Assembly: GCF_008040165.1 (NCBI RefSeq)
Contig: NZ_VRUR01000001.1
Span: 763,349-827,348, forward strand
DNA from: Flagellimonas hymeniacidonis
GTDB taxonomy: Bacteria; Bacteroidota; Bacteroidia; Flavobacteriales; Flavobacteriaceae
DNA length: 64,000 nt
Reading direction: 5' to 3'
This document shows, one piece after another, positions 53,065-61,909 of this stretch. How positions within the stretch are numbered: the first letter of the stretch is position 1; every line of letters starts with the position of its first letter. The translations under genes and the position numbers were made by a program. Below the pieces are notes generated by a model. The model saw nothing but the letters and a program-made list of their open reading frames with translations, searched no databases and was not told the DNA's origin.

Positions 53065-55344
53065 ATGAAATTTTCTAAAACTCTTGCGCTTATTCTGCTC
53101 ATATTTGCCGTGTATTGGAGTTACAAATCCCTAATGCCAGCCTATGAGCCAGATTCGGAAATTGAATCGCAGTTGTTCTCTACTGATAGAGCTTTGGTTC
53201 ATGTTAAAACCATGTCTAAAGAACCTCATGCTGTAGGCTTTCCATCTCATGCAGATGTAAGGAGTTATCTTATTTCAGAACTTAAAGCTCTTGGACTGGA
53301 AACCACTACTCAAGAAGGGTATACTGCAGGTGATTGGGCTAATTTAAGTAAGGCCACCAATATTTTAGCAAGAATAAAAGGCTCTGAAGATGGCAAAGCA
53401 CTGCTTTTATTATCACACTATGATAGCAATCCACACTCTTCGTATGGCGCCAGTGACGCCGCAAGTGGTGTGGCAACCATTTTAGAAGGAATCAGAGCAT
53501 TTTTGTCAACAAACCGAACACCAAAAAATGACATCATTATTCTATTTAGCGATGCCGAGGAGTTGGGCCTTAATGGCGCTGACCTATTTGTGAACAACCA
53601 TCCTTGGGCAAAAGATGTAGGGTTGGCACTTAATTTTGAAGCTCGTGGCAGTGGGGGGCCAAGTTATATGTTGATAGAAACCAACGGCGGCAATGGAAAT
53701 CTTATTGAAGCATTTACCAAGGCAAATCCAAAATATCCCGTAGCCAATTCCTTAGCGTATAGTATTTATAAAATGTTGCCTAATGACACAGACCTAACAG
53801 TATTTAGGGAAGATGGCGACATAGAAGGATTCAATTTTGCCTTTATAGATGATCATTATGACTACCATACCGCATTGGACACTTATGAGCGTTTAGATAA
53901 AAATACCATGGCACACCAAGGCAGTTATCTAATGCCATTGCTAAGCTATTTTAGCGATGCAGACCTTACTAATTTAAAGAGTGAAAACGACTATATCTAT
54001 TTTAACCTTCCTTTTTTTAAATTGGTTTCTTATCCATTTGAATGGATTTGGCCAATGTTAGGCATAGCCCTTCTTGCCTTTTTACTTCTTATTGTTATGG
54101 GGTTGAAAAAAGGAAAGCTTAACATCAAAGATGGATTAAAAGGATTTTTACCCTTGATAATCGTTTTGGGAATAAATGGTGTTTTCGGGTACTTTGGCTG
54201 GTCAGCAATAAAATGGTGGTACCCTGACTTTAACGACATACTACATGGATTCACCTATAACGGGCATACATATATTATGGTGTATGCCATGTTATCCTTG
54301 GCTGTATGTTTTTGGGTCTACCATAAATTTAAAAAAACAAGTACTGCAAATCTCTTAGTTGCGCCAATTTTAATATGGTTGGTTATCTGTGGTCTAGTTG
54401 CAATGTATTTAAAGGGAGCAAGTTTTTTTATAATTCCTTTGTTTGGATTATTGGTTGCTTTTATGGTGATGATAAATCAAGAAGAACCAAATCCTTTACT
54501 GCTCGTCTTTTTAGCGTTACCCGCCGTTTTTATCTATTCGCCATTTATAAAAATGTTCCCAGTAGGACTTGGCCTAAAGATGATGGTAGCCGCTACTATT
54601 TTCACCACTCTGCTGTTTTTTCTAATACTCCCTTTTTTCGGTCAAATAAGGAGCAAACATCGATTGGCTTATCTAAGTTTATTCCTATTTGCAGCATTTA
54701 GTATTTCAGCACATATCCATGCTGATTTTAATGAAAAACGTCCTAAGCCAAGTAGTCTTTTGTACGTATACGATGCAGATAAAGATTCGGCTATTTGGGC
54801 CACTTATGATTATAGTCCCATAGGTTGGAACGGTCAATTTTTAGGAAATGAAAAACGCATACCTGAAGCTGGAACATATAAAACACTTCCTAGTAAATAC
54901 CGAACTGATTTCTCTTATGTTGCGGATGCTCCCAAAAAGGACATTGCAGTGCCTTGGGTCGACACCACTAAGGATACTATAATTGGAAATGAACGTATTT
55001 TGGAATTATGCGTAACACCAAAAAGAGATGTAAATAGGTTAGATGTCTACACAAATTCTATTCAATTAAGCTCAGCTAAGGTGAATAACATTCAACTTTC
55101 TGATCGTTTTTTAAAAACCCGAAAAAAGAGATTAATTACGCATTACGTCACGAACAACGAATACACCGAATTAGAGCTTGCCTTTCCTAAAGATGCTGTT
55201 TTAGAACTCACCTTTTATGAAGCTTCCAACGATTTGCTCTCCCATAAGGAATTTAGTGTGCCCGAAAGACCGAAAAATAGCATTCCTATGCCTTTTGTAC
55301 TCAATGATGCTATATTAGTGACCAAAACCATCAAATTTGAATAA
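53065..55344 (+). CDS. M28-family membrane metallopeptidase
   Basis: The 759-residue protein has an N-terminal signal-anchor (ALILLIFAVYWSYKSL), a periplasmic M28 zinc-peptidase domain (~75-320), and about eight membrane helices (~325-570), followed by a beta-rich C-terminal domain. The peptidase motifs are LLSHYDSNPHSSYGASDAASG (His and Asp ligands), FSDAEELGLNGA (Glu catalytic base and Glu ligand) and DHYDYHTALDTYE (His ligand). The arrangement resembles the endoplasmic-reticulum FXNA/ERMP1 type. It is probably an aminopeptidase acting on periplasmic peptides. Confidence 0.9.
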   Translation: MKFSKTLALILLIFAVYWSYKSLMPAYEPDSEIESQLFSTDRALVHVKTMSKEPHAVGFPSHADVRSYLISELKALGLETTTQEGYTAGDWANLSKATNILARIKGSEDGKALLLLSHYDSNPHSSYGASDAASGVATILEGIRAFLSTNRTPKNDIIILFSDAEELGLNGADLFVNNHPWAKDVGLALNFEARGSGGPSYMLIETNGGNGNLIEAFTKANPKYPVANSLAYSIYKMLPNDTDLTVFREDGDIEGFNFAFIDDHYDYHTALDTYERLDKNTMAHQGSYLMPLLSYFSDADLTNLKSENDYIYFNLPFFKLVSYPFEWIWPMLGIALLAFLLLIVMGLKKGKLNIKDGLKGFLPLIIVLGINGVFGYFGWSAIKWWYPDFNDILHGFTYNGHTYIMVYAMLSLAVCFWVYHKFKKTSTANLLVAPILIWLVICGLVAMYLKGASFFIIPLFGLLVAFMVMINQEEPNPLLLVFLALPAVFIYSPFIKMFPVGLGLKMMVAATIFTTLLFFLILPFFGQIRSKHRLAYLSLFLFAAFSISAHIHADFNEKRPKPSSLLYVYDADKDSAIWATYDYSPIGWNGQFLGNEKRIPEAGTYKTLPSKYRTDFSYVADAPKKDIAVPWVDTTKDTIIGNERILELCVTPKRDVNRLDVYTNSIQLSSAKVNNIQLSDRFLKTRKKRLITHYVTNNEYTELELAFPKDAVLELTFYEASNDLLSHKEFSVPERPKNSIPMPFVLNDAILVTKTIKFE

Positions 55345-56146
55345 AAAAATTGGTGTCTTGGGATGTGGTTGGTTAGGATTCCCCTTGGCCAAATATCTTG
55401 TAGCAAACAAACATCATGTTTATGGGAGCACCACATCTATCGATAAATTGGACCTTCTAAAAGAGAATGGCATCCATCCTTTTCATATTTCCTTGTCCAC
55501 AACAGAAATTAAAGGTGACATTCAGTCTTTCTTATCGAATATTGAAATCCTTATTATCAATATACCTCCTAGACTAAGAGGCAATAACACGGAAAGTTTT
55601 GTGGACAAAATAACTCTTTTACATGCTGAAGTAAAAAAAAGCCCAGTAAAAAAACTCATATTTATTAGCAGTACCTCAGTCTACGGAAATGTGGATGGAA
55701 CGGTCACAGAAGCAACAGTCCCAAAACCTAGTACAGCATCGGGTCGGCAACTACTGGAATGTGAAGAACGCTTTCTAAGCGATGAATCCTTGAACACCAC
55801 AATAATCCGTTTTGGAGGATTAATTGGGCCCAACAGGCATCCGGTTACGATGTTATCAAAAAGGTCAAATCTTAACAATGGAGATAGTCCAATCAACATT
55901 ATTCATTTGGATGATTGCATCCATATGATAAGTACCATTATTGAAAATGACTATTGGAATGAGGTGTTTAATGGCGTATATCCACTTCATCCATCCAAAA
56001 AGGAATATTATACCGCCGAAGCACAAAAAAGAGGCCTTCCAGCACCAGATTATTTACACAATTCATCAAATAATTCCAACAAAATTGTCATCAATCAGAA
56101 CTTTATTGACAAATCGCACCAATTACACACTTCAATTGTCTCTTAG
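55337..56146 (+). CDS. NAD(P)-dependent epimerase-like protein (YeeZ type)
   Basis: The 269-residue protein starts with the Rossmann GVLGCGWLGFPLAKYL and continues with a typical extended-SDR helix, IFISSTSVYGNVDG and NIIHLDDCIHMI. The catalytic YxxxK position is replaced by ASGRQLLECEE, as in YeeZ-type proteins of uncertain activity. The start is TTG at 55337, overlapping the peptidase stop by eight bases; ATG codons are absent, suggesting translational coupling with the peptidase gene. Confidence 0.8.
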   Translation: MNKKIGVLGCGWLGFPLAKYLVANKHHVYGSTTSIDKLDLLKENGIHPFHISLSTTEIKGDIQSFLSNIEILIINIPPRLRGNNTESFVDKITLLHAEVKKSPVKKLIFISSTSVYGNVDGTVTEATVPKPSTASGRQLLECEERFLSDESLNTTIIRFGGLIGPNRHPVTMLSKRSNLNNGDSPINIIHLDDCIHMISTIIENDYWNEVFNGVYPLHPSKKEYYTAEAQKRGLPAPDYLHNSSNNSNKIVINQNFIDKSHQLHTSIVS

Positions 56147-56216
56147 TTGACCATCAAAAAACTTTACTTCACAACAATTAAGATAATTTTAAGTTAATTA
56201 ATTAACTGATTTTTAA

Positions 56217-56244
56217 TTGGTTGAAAGCCCTCTCAGTACCTTTG
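56217..56244 (+). promoter_or_regulatory. Consensus flavobacterial promoter
   Basis: TTG (56217-56219), 17-base spacer, TACCTTTG (56237-56244) match TTG-N17-19-TAnnTTTG exactly. The start codon of the next gene is 27 bases downstream. Confidence 0.75.
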
Positions 56245-56270
56245 TCTTAGTTATTTAAGTTAGTAATGTC

Positions 56271-56645
56271 ATGGGAAATTCAAGATTAACAACAAGAATC
56301 TTGATGGAGATGGAGAATTTGATTACAAGAAGTAATACAAGAGAAAACATAACCTCAAGATGTAAAGACCTACACAGGTCAATTCTAAGAAAGCATTATA
56401 ATGCGGCAGATGTAGAGATAGACTATAATAGGCACCGGATAAAAATGGATGTAGTATTGGACGATGCACAATATGACCCCAAAACCATAAATATGGTAGT
56501 TTCTACCTTACCTGTCAATCTTTTCTATAAAGACCTGAGTGTCTTTTTAAAGTCCTGTTTATTAAAAGATGTAAAAAGCCTGGCTTTTTATGCAAGTTTG
56601 CTTAAACAGTATACCGATAGAGATGTTTCTATGATGGCCCTCTAA
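56271..56645 (+). CDS. Unknown 124-residue protein
   Basis: The protein begins MGNSRLTTRILMEMENLIT with an amphipathic N-terminal helix, followed by a basic helix and a beta-hairpin (DVEIDYNRHRIKMDVVLDD), and a C-terminal helical pair (VNLFYKDLSVFLKSCLLKDVKSLAFYASLL). There is no signal peptide, membrane helix or catalytic motif. It is monocistronic with a consensus promoter and a strong terminator, suggesting a regulated or abundant small protein. I do not recognise the family. Confidence 0.75.
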   Translation: MGNSRLTTRILMEMENLITRSNTRENITSRCKDLHRSILRKHYNAADVEIDYNRHRIKMDVVLDDAQYDPKTINMVVSTLPVNLFYKDLSVFLKSCLLKDVKSLAFYASLLKQYTDRDVSMMAL

Positions 56646-56665
56646 AACAAATAGAATTGCTATTG

Positions 56666-56697
56666 AAAAAGATGTCGGTTGACATCTTTTTTGTTTT
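56666..56697 (+). terminator. Strong intrinsic terminator
   Basis: An 11-bp perfect stem AAAAAGATGTC/GACATCTTTTT with a GGTT loop and trailing T residues, 21 bases after the unknown gene. Confidence 0.93.
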
Positions 56698-56770
56698 TAA
56701 TGCTTATAGTATTCTTTAACAGCATAATACCAATAATTTTTTTAGTTTTGGCGCACTAAAGCCAATATAG

Positions 56771-57466
56771 ATGAGAAAGATTGTTTTGTTGTTATTGTTA
56801 TGTATAAGTTTCAACGGGATTTCGCAGACCAAAAGTGAACTTCTAGAGCATTATGAGGCCTTTTACAAGGAAATGCGCCTACAGGGAGATATTAATGGGG
56901 TAATAAGCTCATTAACACATTTAAATGTGCTTTCACCCTCCAAAGAACGTAAGGACACTTTGGCCTTTGTGTATATGAACAACAATCAGCATATGCAGGC
57001 GCTTAATACTATTGGAATTGAGAAAAATGGCGATGATTCTGATTTAGCAGTGCAGGTAAAAGCGGTTTCTTTAAAAGCGCTAAACCAGCCCAAAAGAGCT
57101 TTGGAACATTTTGAAGTACTCTTTACACGCAGCCCATCAGCTTATTTAGCGTATGAATTAGCTGACCTTAAAATCCAGACTGGAAACAACGATGGAGCTT
57201 CTACCAACATTGCGTATGGAATTGCTAACGCAAAAGATGATATGAAATATGCGTTCTATGAAAGACAACAACCTTACGAAGTTCCTTTAAAAGCGGCTTT
57301 TTATCATTTACAAGGTCTTGTTGCATACAATAAGGACAAAAACAACATTGACAGTGCCATTGCGTCAATTGATGAGGCATTAAAGCTTGATCCTAATTTT
57401 AATCTAGCTAGCTTAAGCAAACAGGCATTGGAATCGAGAAAGGAAAAACCGGAAGGGGAGGAATAA
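56771..57466 (+). CDS. Exported TPR protein
   Basis: The 231-residue protein has a signal peptide (IVLLLLLCISFNGISQ). Tetratricopeptide-like helical pairs follow, for example QVKAVSLKALNQPKRALEHFEVLFTRSPSAYLAYELADLKIQTGN and DSAIASIDEALKLDPNFNLASLSKQALE. It likely acts as a protein-interaction scaffold in the periplasm. TAGTTTTG at 56743-56750 is a perfect -7 box with no clear -33. Convergent with the SnoaL-like gene. Confidence 0.82.
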   Translation: MRKIVLLLLLCISFNGISQTKSELLEHYEAFYKEMRLQGDINGVISSLTHLNVLSPSKERKDTLAFVYMNNNQHMQALNTIGIEKNGDDSDLAVQVKAVSLKALNQPKRALEHFEVLFTRSPSAYLAYELADLKIQTGNNDGASTNIAYGIANAKDDMKYAFYERQQPYEVPLKAAFYHLQGLVAYNKDKNNIDSAIASIDEALKLDPNFNLASLSKQALESRKEKPEGEE

Positions 57467-57469
57467 TAG

Positions 57470-57970
57470 CTATTCTTTCTTCTTAAGTGCTAGGAGCAAT
57501 AGACTGTCTTTTTCTTTTTTGATCTGAATCAATTCTGCCACATTTTCGTTGGGCACCGCAATTGAAAGTACATAATGGGCAATTTTCCATTGCCCATTTT
57601 CTTTTTTAATGACCCCAGAACCCCTGCAAAGCTTCATTTGGGTATCCAACAACTCATCAAACCAGGCAAAATCACCACTTTCGTTTAGGTAAATATTACG
57701 TTCCACAGTAGTAAAGCTCCAAGCCTTTCCTCTATCGAAATAGGGTTTGGAAAATTCTTTAAAGGCCTTGTTTTGCCAATTTTCAGTGGCATCCGTGCCA
57801 ATAAATACCCCATCAGCAGTCATCAATCCAAAATAAGCATCAAAATCTGCATTTGCGGCTGCCCGATGCCATTCATTCAACACGGCATCAATATGTGTCT
57901 TCTCATCTGTTTGAGCGTTCAACGAAATTGCAAAAATCAGTGCTAAAAAGTAAAGTGTCCTACTCTTCAT
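57470..57970 (-). CDS. Exported SnoaL/NTF2-like protein
   Basis: The 166-residue protein has a signal peptide (LYFLALIFAISLNAQ) and one NTF2-like cone domain: IDAVLNEWHRAAANADFDAYFGLMTADGVFIG, WSFTTVERNIYLNESGDFAWFDELLD, and the C-terminal RGSGVIKKENGQWKIAHYVLS. The fold typically binds small hydrophobic ligands or acts as an isomerase; ligand unknown. Its start overlaps the stop of the upstream lipoprotein gene by 11 bases, indicating one transcript. Confidence 0.85.
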   Translation of the reverse strand: MKSRTLYFLALIFAISLNAQTDEKTHIDAVLNEWHRAAANADFDAYFGLMTADGVFIGTDATENWQNKAFKEFSKPYFDRGKAWSFTTVERNIYLNESGDFAWFDELLDTQMKLCRGSGVIKKENGQWKIAHYVLSIAVPNENVAELIQIKKEKDSLLLLALKKKE

Positions 57971-58457
57971 TTAATATTAAGTTTTTATCTAATTGGCTAT
58001 TAACAAGCACATTGAATTGTTTCCGAAATGCGTTATAGGCTTCCAGCATTTCTATAGTTGGTTCAGTGGAATCCCGATTATTTAAAATACTAGCTTTTAC
58101 CTTCAGTAGATAGGTTTTAAAAACACGTTGCCTGCTCTTGATTTGCATTTTATCGAACAACTCTGGGTACACCGCCTTTTCTAAAAGTTTTTCTTTCTCA
58201 ATAAGGTCATCAATGGCCAAAATTAAATCTTCATTGTTTCTGGCCTTGTACAATACGTCCAAACTACTAGATAATGCTTTAAACTCTGCCCACTCCTCCA
58301 CAAGGGTAGTTGCCTCAGAATTCATGGCCAGCTTTTTTGGCATTTTCTGATAGCTAAACGGAAGTTCACCGTCTGCCGTGTTCTGCGCATCAGACCCATC
58401 TCCTTTACAGCTAAGCAAGGTCACAAAAACAAGGATAATGCATGATAATTTTCGCAT
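57960..58457 (-). CDS. Putative lipoprotein
   Basis: The 165-residue protein has a lipobox (VFVTLLSCKG, Cys17) for lipid attachment. The rest is a helical, charged protein with no recognised domain; a central stretch ALSSSLDVLYKARNNEDLILAIDDLIEKEKLL is coiled-coil-like. It is co-transcribed with the SnoaL-like gene downstream. Probably located in the outer or inner membrane facing the periplasm. Confidence 0.7.
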   Translation of the reverse strand: MRKLSCIILVFVTLLSCKGDGSDAQNTADGELPFSYQKMPKKLAMNSEATTLVEEWAEFKALSSSLDVLYKARNNEDLILAIDDLIEKEKLLEKAVYPELFDKMQIKSRQRVFKTYLLKVKASILNNRDSTEPTIEMLEAYNAFRKQFNVLVNSQLDKNLILNEE

Positions 58458-58521
58458 AAGCGAATGTACAAATTTTAATAAAGGCTATCTTTACCCACTA
58501 ACGCAATTAACTCCATTTTAA

Positions 58522-59469
58522 ATGCAAAAATCCATTCTTATTCTTGGTGCCTGTGGCCAAATAGGGACAGAGCTTACTTTTGAATTAAGGGCCAAATATG
58601 GTTCAGAAAATGTGGTGGCAAGTGATATTAGAGAAGGAGGACAAACCCTTATGGAATCTGGCCCATTCGAGCTTCTCGATGCCACAAATTACGAAGCCAT
58701 AGAAGACGTGATCATGCATTATGAGATTGAGGAGGTGTACTTAATGGCGGCTATGCTAAGTGCTACTGCAGAAAAATTTCCCATGCGCGCTTGGAATCTT
58801 AATATGAACTCTCTTTTTAATGTCCTTAACCTGGCTAAAGACAACAAAATAAGTAAAATCTTTTGGCCATCGAGCATTGCGGTTTTTGGCCCAAATACAC
58901 CCAAAAATAATACAGCGCAAAATACCATTATGGAACCCAGTACTGTTTATGGAATCAGCAAACAATCTGGGGAGCGTTGGTGCGAATATTATTTTAAAAA
59001 GTTTGGGGTTGATGTGCGCAGTGTACGTTATCCAGGATTGATCAGTTGGAAAACCATGCCCGGTGGGGGAACCACTGATTATGCGGTTGAAATATACCAT
59101 GCCGCCTTGGAACAAGGAAAATACCAATGTTTTTTAAATCAGGATACCAAATTGCCCATGATGTATATGGATGATGCCATAAAAGCAACCATCAGTTTAA
59201 TGGAAAGTAACCCAGAAAAATTGAAGGTGCGGTCATCTTATAATTTGGGAAGCATGAGTTTTACGCCCAAAGAAATCACCGAAAGTATCCAAAAACACAT
59301 TCCTGATTTTGAGGTGACCTATGTTCCAGATTTTAGACAGGAAATAGCTGATTCTTGGCCAAGCAGTATTGATGATACCGCAGCTAAGCATGATTGGAAT
59401 TGGAAACCTGAGTTTGATTTAGATAGCACTACGGCTGAAATGCTCAATAATTTAAAAAAGACTTCATAG
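58522..59469 (+). CDS. L-threonine 3-dehydrogenase, SDR/epimerase type
   Basis: The 315-residue extended-SDR protein has ILGACGQIGTEL (residues ~6-17), SSIAVFGP and the catalytic YGISKQSGE. The LISWKTMPGGGTTDYAVEIY segment is characteristic of UDP-galactose-4-epimerase-like L-threonine dehydrogenases, which oxidise threonine to 2-amino-3-ketobutyrate with NAD. A role in threonine degradation is therefore proposed. It is divergent from the lipoprotein gene; TATCTTTA near 58483 is a near-consensus -7 box. Confidence 0.88.
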   Translation: MQKSILILGACGQIGTELTFELRAKYGSENVVASDIREGGQTLMESGPFELLDATNYEAIEDVIMHYEIEEVYLMAAMLSATAEKFPMRAWNLNMNSLFNVLNLAKDNKISKIFWPSSIAVFGPNTPKNNTAQNTIMEPSTVYGISKQSGERWCEYYFKKFGVDVRSVRYPGLISWKTMPGGGTTDYAVEIYHAALEQGKYQCFLNQDTKLPMMYMDDAIKATISLMESNPEKLKVRSSYNLGSMSFTPKEITESIQKHIPDFEVTYVPDFRQEIADSWPSSIDDTAAKHDWNWKPEFDLDSTTAEMLNNLKKTS

Positions 59470-59493
59470 GAAGAGCGTAATCTTCTAGCGAAA

Positions 59494-59922
59494 CTAGGTG
59501 TTTTCAATATCGGATTTTCCGCCGGTCTTTTTCAACAATTTGATGTGATGTATCTCAACCCCTTTATCAATGGGTTTTAGCATATCGTACATATTAAGGG
59601 CGACCACACTAGCACCGTGCATGGCCTCTACCTCCACTCCAGTTTTGTAAAAGGTTTTTACCATAACCTTCACTGTAATATCCAGCCCATTTATCTCATA
59701 ATCTATGGCACAATGCTCAACTGGCAAAGGGTGGCAATCTGGCAATAAGTCTGCCGTTTTTTTAACGCCCAAAAAACCAGCTGCCTTACTCATGGAAAAA
59801 ACATCTCCTTTGGGTACAGTTCCTTTTTTAATAGCATCTATGGTAACCATAGAGCTCACTTTAATAACAGCTTGGGCAATTGCTGTTCTATAGGTTGATT
59901 GTTTCTGTGTGATATCGACCAT
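59494..59922 (-). CDS. moaC: Cyclic pyranopterin monophosphate synthase
   Basis: The 142-residue protein carries MoaC motifs: KKTADLLPDCHPLPVEHCAID (active-site loop), VKTFYKTGVEVEAMHGASVVALNMYDMLK and a C-terminal HIKLLKKTGGKSD. MoaC forms the pyranopterin ring in molybdenum-cofactor biosynthesis. It lies four bases downstream of moaE in the same operon. The Mo-dependent hydroxylase at 36542-40682 is the only visible consumer in the window. Confidence 0.93.
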   Translation of the reverse strand: MVDITQKQSTYRTAIAQAVIKVSSMVTIDAIKKGTVPKGDVFSMSKAAGFLGVKKTADLLPDCHPLPVEHCAIDYEINGLDITVKVMVKTFYKTGVEVEAMHGASVVALNMYDMLKPIDKGVEIHHIKLLKKTGGKSDIENT

Positions 59923-59926
59923 TGTC

Positions 59927-60367
59927 CTAGGTATTTACTTTCCATTGATAGGAATCGTCCTCAAAAAGTTCTTTCCCAAAAACAGGCACATGGGCCTTTA
60001 TTTCTTCAACTACAAATTCCAACGCTTCAAATGCCGTTCTTCTGTGCGGCGAAGAGACAAAAACAAAAAGGCAGATTTCACCCACTCCTACTTTTCCTAA
60101 ACTATGATAAATATGCATACAGGTAATGTCAAATTTTGAAAAGGTCTTTTCCCTTATCTCATGGAATTTTAAGTTGGCCATTTCTTCATAGGCGGTATAT
60201 TCTATTGCGCTTACTGTTTTGCCTTCAATTTCGTCAGCTCGTACCTGGCCCAAAAAAATATCATGCGCACCAATCTGGGTTTTAGACTGATGTTTCGCAA
60301 TGGAATTTGCTATAAAGTCAGGGCTTATCGCCCCTTCCATAAATACATTCTTTATTTTCTTTTCCAT
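59927..60367 (-). CDS. moaE: Molybdopterin synthase catalytic subunit
   Basis: The 146-residue protein contains AHDIFLGQVRADEIEGKTVSAIEYTAYEEMA, the MoaE core, then HSLGKVGVGEICLFVFVSSPHRRTAFEALEFVVEEIKAHVPVFGKE including the active-site Lys. MoaE transfers sulfur to precursor Z with MoaD; MoaD and MoaA are not present in the window. It precedes moaC. The start is ATG at 60367. Confidence 0.93.
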   Translation of the reverse strand: MEKKIKNVFMEGAISPDFIANSIAKHQSKTQIGAHDIFLGQVRADEIEGKTVSAIEYTAYEEMANLKFHEIREKTFSKFDITCMHIYHSLGKVGVGEICLFVFVSSPHRRTAFEALEFVVEEIKAHVPVFGKELFEDDSYQWKVNT

Positions 60368-60423
60368 AGAAAATGAATTTATGCTAAGGTAGCCAAGAAA
60401 AGTGAAAAGTGAAGATGATTTTG

Positions 60424-60495
60424 TAGCCCCGGCAAGAATCGAACTTGCATCTAAAGTTTAGGAAACTTCTATTCTATCCATTGAACTACGGGGCC
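60424..60495 (-). tRNA. tRNA-Arg (CCT anticodon)
   Basis: Read on the minus strand, GGCCCCG (acceptor) pairs with CGGGGCT (one G-U). The D-arm is GTTC/GAAT, the anticodon stem GAAGT/ACTTT with loop TTCCTAA gives anticodon CCT, and the T-arm is GCAAG/CTTGC with TTCGATT. The CCA end is not encoded. Confidence 0.93.
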
Positions 60496-60513
60496 ATTAC
60501 CATAAATGGGTTG

Positions 60514-60521
60514 CAAAAGTA
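60514..60521 (-). promoter_or_regulatory. -7 box of tRNA-Arg
   Basis: On the minus strand TACTTTTG is an exact TAnnTTTG match 18 bases upstream of the tRNA 5' end. Confidence 0.65.
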
Positions 60522-60545
60522 TGTTTTTTTAAGAAAATTTAGATT

Positions 60546-60959
60546 TTAATGAGGCAATTTATCCCTAAGGATTCCATAAAGATATGTCCCTACTATTGCT
60601 GATACCAATACCACCAGAATAGGAAGAAACCCTGCTCCAATTAGGGTGAAAATAGGTCCAGGACATGCCCCCGCAAGCGCCCAACCCAATCCAAAGAAAA
60701 TCCCTCCCAACAAATATTTTTTGAACCCTCTCTCTTTTGGTTCGATAACGATTTGCGCTCCAAAAAAGGATTTTACATGGAATCGCTTAATTGCTTTTAT
60801 TGAAACAATTCCGATTGCCAAAGCTGAGCCTATGATACCATACATATGGATAGCATCGAACCGAAACATTTCATAAATACGAAACCACGAAGCTGCTTCA
60901 GATTTAAACAGTATGATTCCAAAGAAAATACCAATCAACAAGTGTATCAGTGTCCGCAT
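60546..60959 (-). CDS. DUF6691 sulfur-transport subunit (C-terminal YeeE half)
   Basis: The 137-residue membrane protein has four helices. The conserved ALAGACPGPIFTLIGAG contains the key Cys of YeeE/YedE-type channels, and LGGIFFGLGW is the family motif. It is encoded two bases after its N-terminal partner and would pair with it to make a full thiosulfate- or sulfide-type permease in the inner membrane. DUF6691 pairs with YeeE in many Bacteroidota. Transported compound inferred from family. Confidence 0.88.
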   Translation of the reverse strand: MRTLIHLLIGIFFGIILFKSEAASWFRIYEMFRFDAIHMYGIIGSALAIGIVSIKAIKRFHVKSFFGAQIVIEPKERGFKKYLLGGIFFGLGWALAGACPGPIFTLIGAGFLPILVVLVSAIVGTYLYGILRDKLPH

Positions 60960-60961
60960 GG

Positions 60962-61519
60962 CTAAAAAATTAAAGGGAATAAAACATGAACCATAAAAAG
61001 ACCTCCTATAAAAAATCCTATAACCGCTATTAAAGAAGGTAGTTGAAGATTACTAAGACCCGAAATGGCATGGCCCGAAGTACATCCTCCTGCATAGCGT
61101 GCCCCAAAACCTACCAATATTCCTCCAATAATTAATAATGCCAGTGTTTTTATATCAGAAAAAACCTCCACCCCAAAAAGCTCTGTAGGCAGATAGGCTT
61201 CACCTGCACTCACAAACCCTAAGGTATGCAACTCGGATACTGTGCTTGGGTTAATAGCCACTGCTGTTTCTGGACTCAAAAAGTTGGCACCAATAAAACC
61301 TCCAATTACTGTTCCAAGTACCACAACCAGATTCCATTTTTGCGATTTCCAATCAAATTTGAAGAAATCCGCTTGCTTTCCCGCTCCGCAAATGGTGCAA
61401 AGGGTTCTTAGGTTTGATGACATTCCAAAACGCTTGCCCATCAAAATCAATATGATCATAATAAAGGCAATCAAAGGACCTGAAACATACCAAGGCCAAG
61501 GGTTATAAACTAAATCCAT
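60962..61519 (-). CDS. YeeE/YedE family permease (N-terminal half)
   Basis: The 185-residue protein has five predicted helices and two conserved cysteine motifs, LCTICGAGK and ARYAGGCTSGHAISGLS. The latter is the YeeE/YedE/TsuA signature for thiosulfate uptake. With the adjacent DUF6691 half it reconstructs the split permease. Neighbouring rhodanese and HMA genes point to sulfane-sulfur or sulfide metabolism. Confidence 0.9.
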   Translation of the reverse strand: MDLVYNPWPWYVSGPLIAFIMIILILMGKRFGMSSNLRTLCTICGAGKQADFFKFDWKSQKWNLVVVLGTVIGGFIGANFLSPETAVAINPSTVSELHTLGFVSAGEAYLPTELFGVEVFSDIKTLALLIIGGILVGFGARYAGGCTSGHAISGLSNLQLPSLIAVIGFFIGGLFMVHVLFPLIF

Positions 61520-61627
61520 TTTAAAATTCTAGCATTAGGGATTAAACCATCAATTTAGTGACTTTTGTCTTCAAGACAATAGCCTTTAGTATGGCGTGCT
61601 AGAGATTTTGAAAATATTGGGGGGGGG

Positions 61628-61774
61628 TCAAAGTTTTTTTGTGTCTTCTTTTTTCCCACCACTCATCAATGCCAAAACCGCTCCTATCAATACAATGACA
61701 ACTGCAGCAAAAACACCAATCATCCAAATACCATTTTCCCAAGAAACCAACGGAATTACATGAAGTATTTTCAT
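61628..61774 (-). CDS. Small membrane protein (48 aa)
   Basis: A complete ATG-to-TGA frame encodes MKILHVIPLVSWENG, a hydrophobic helix IWMIGVFAAVVIVLIGAVLAL and a charged tail SGGKKEDTKKL. It lies between the YeeE pair and the DUF2892 gene in the same orientation, so it is probably part of the cluster. The stop codon abuts a run of nine G (61619-61627). No family is recognised. Confidence 0.6.
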   Translation of the reverse strand: MKILHVIPLVSWENGIWMIGVFAAVVIVLIGAVLALMSGGKKEDTKKL

Positions 61775-61856
61775 TTTTTTCAATTTTATGAAAACCAAAT
61801 TTAAATAGCCCAGTCCTTATAAAACATGATATTTCTCAAACAACCAAAATTGATGA

Positions 61857-61891
61857 AAATACGCCCCAACGCTAAACATCAGGGCGTATTT
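61857..61891 (-). terminator. Hairpin after DUF2892 gene
   Basis: AAATACGCCC (61857-61866) and GGGCGTATTT (61882-61891) form a perfect 10-bp stem with a 15-nt loop, 18 bases past the DUF2892 stop. The following T-run is short. Confidence 0.65.
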
Positions 61892-61909
61892 AAAACAACC
61901 AATCAAAAA

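Noticed and set aside
60424..60495. Considered that the tRNA flanks might be an integration site
   Set aside because: No integrase, direct repeat of the tRNA 3' end or foreign gene block lies beside it.
61857..61891. Considered as CRISPR-like or attachment-site repeat
   Set aside because: Single copy, positioned right after a stop codon; a terminator hairpin explains it better.
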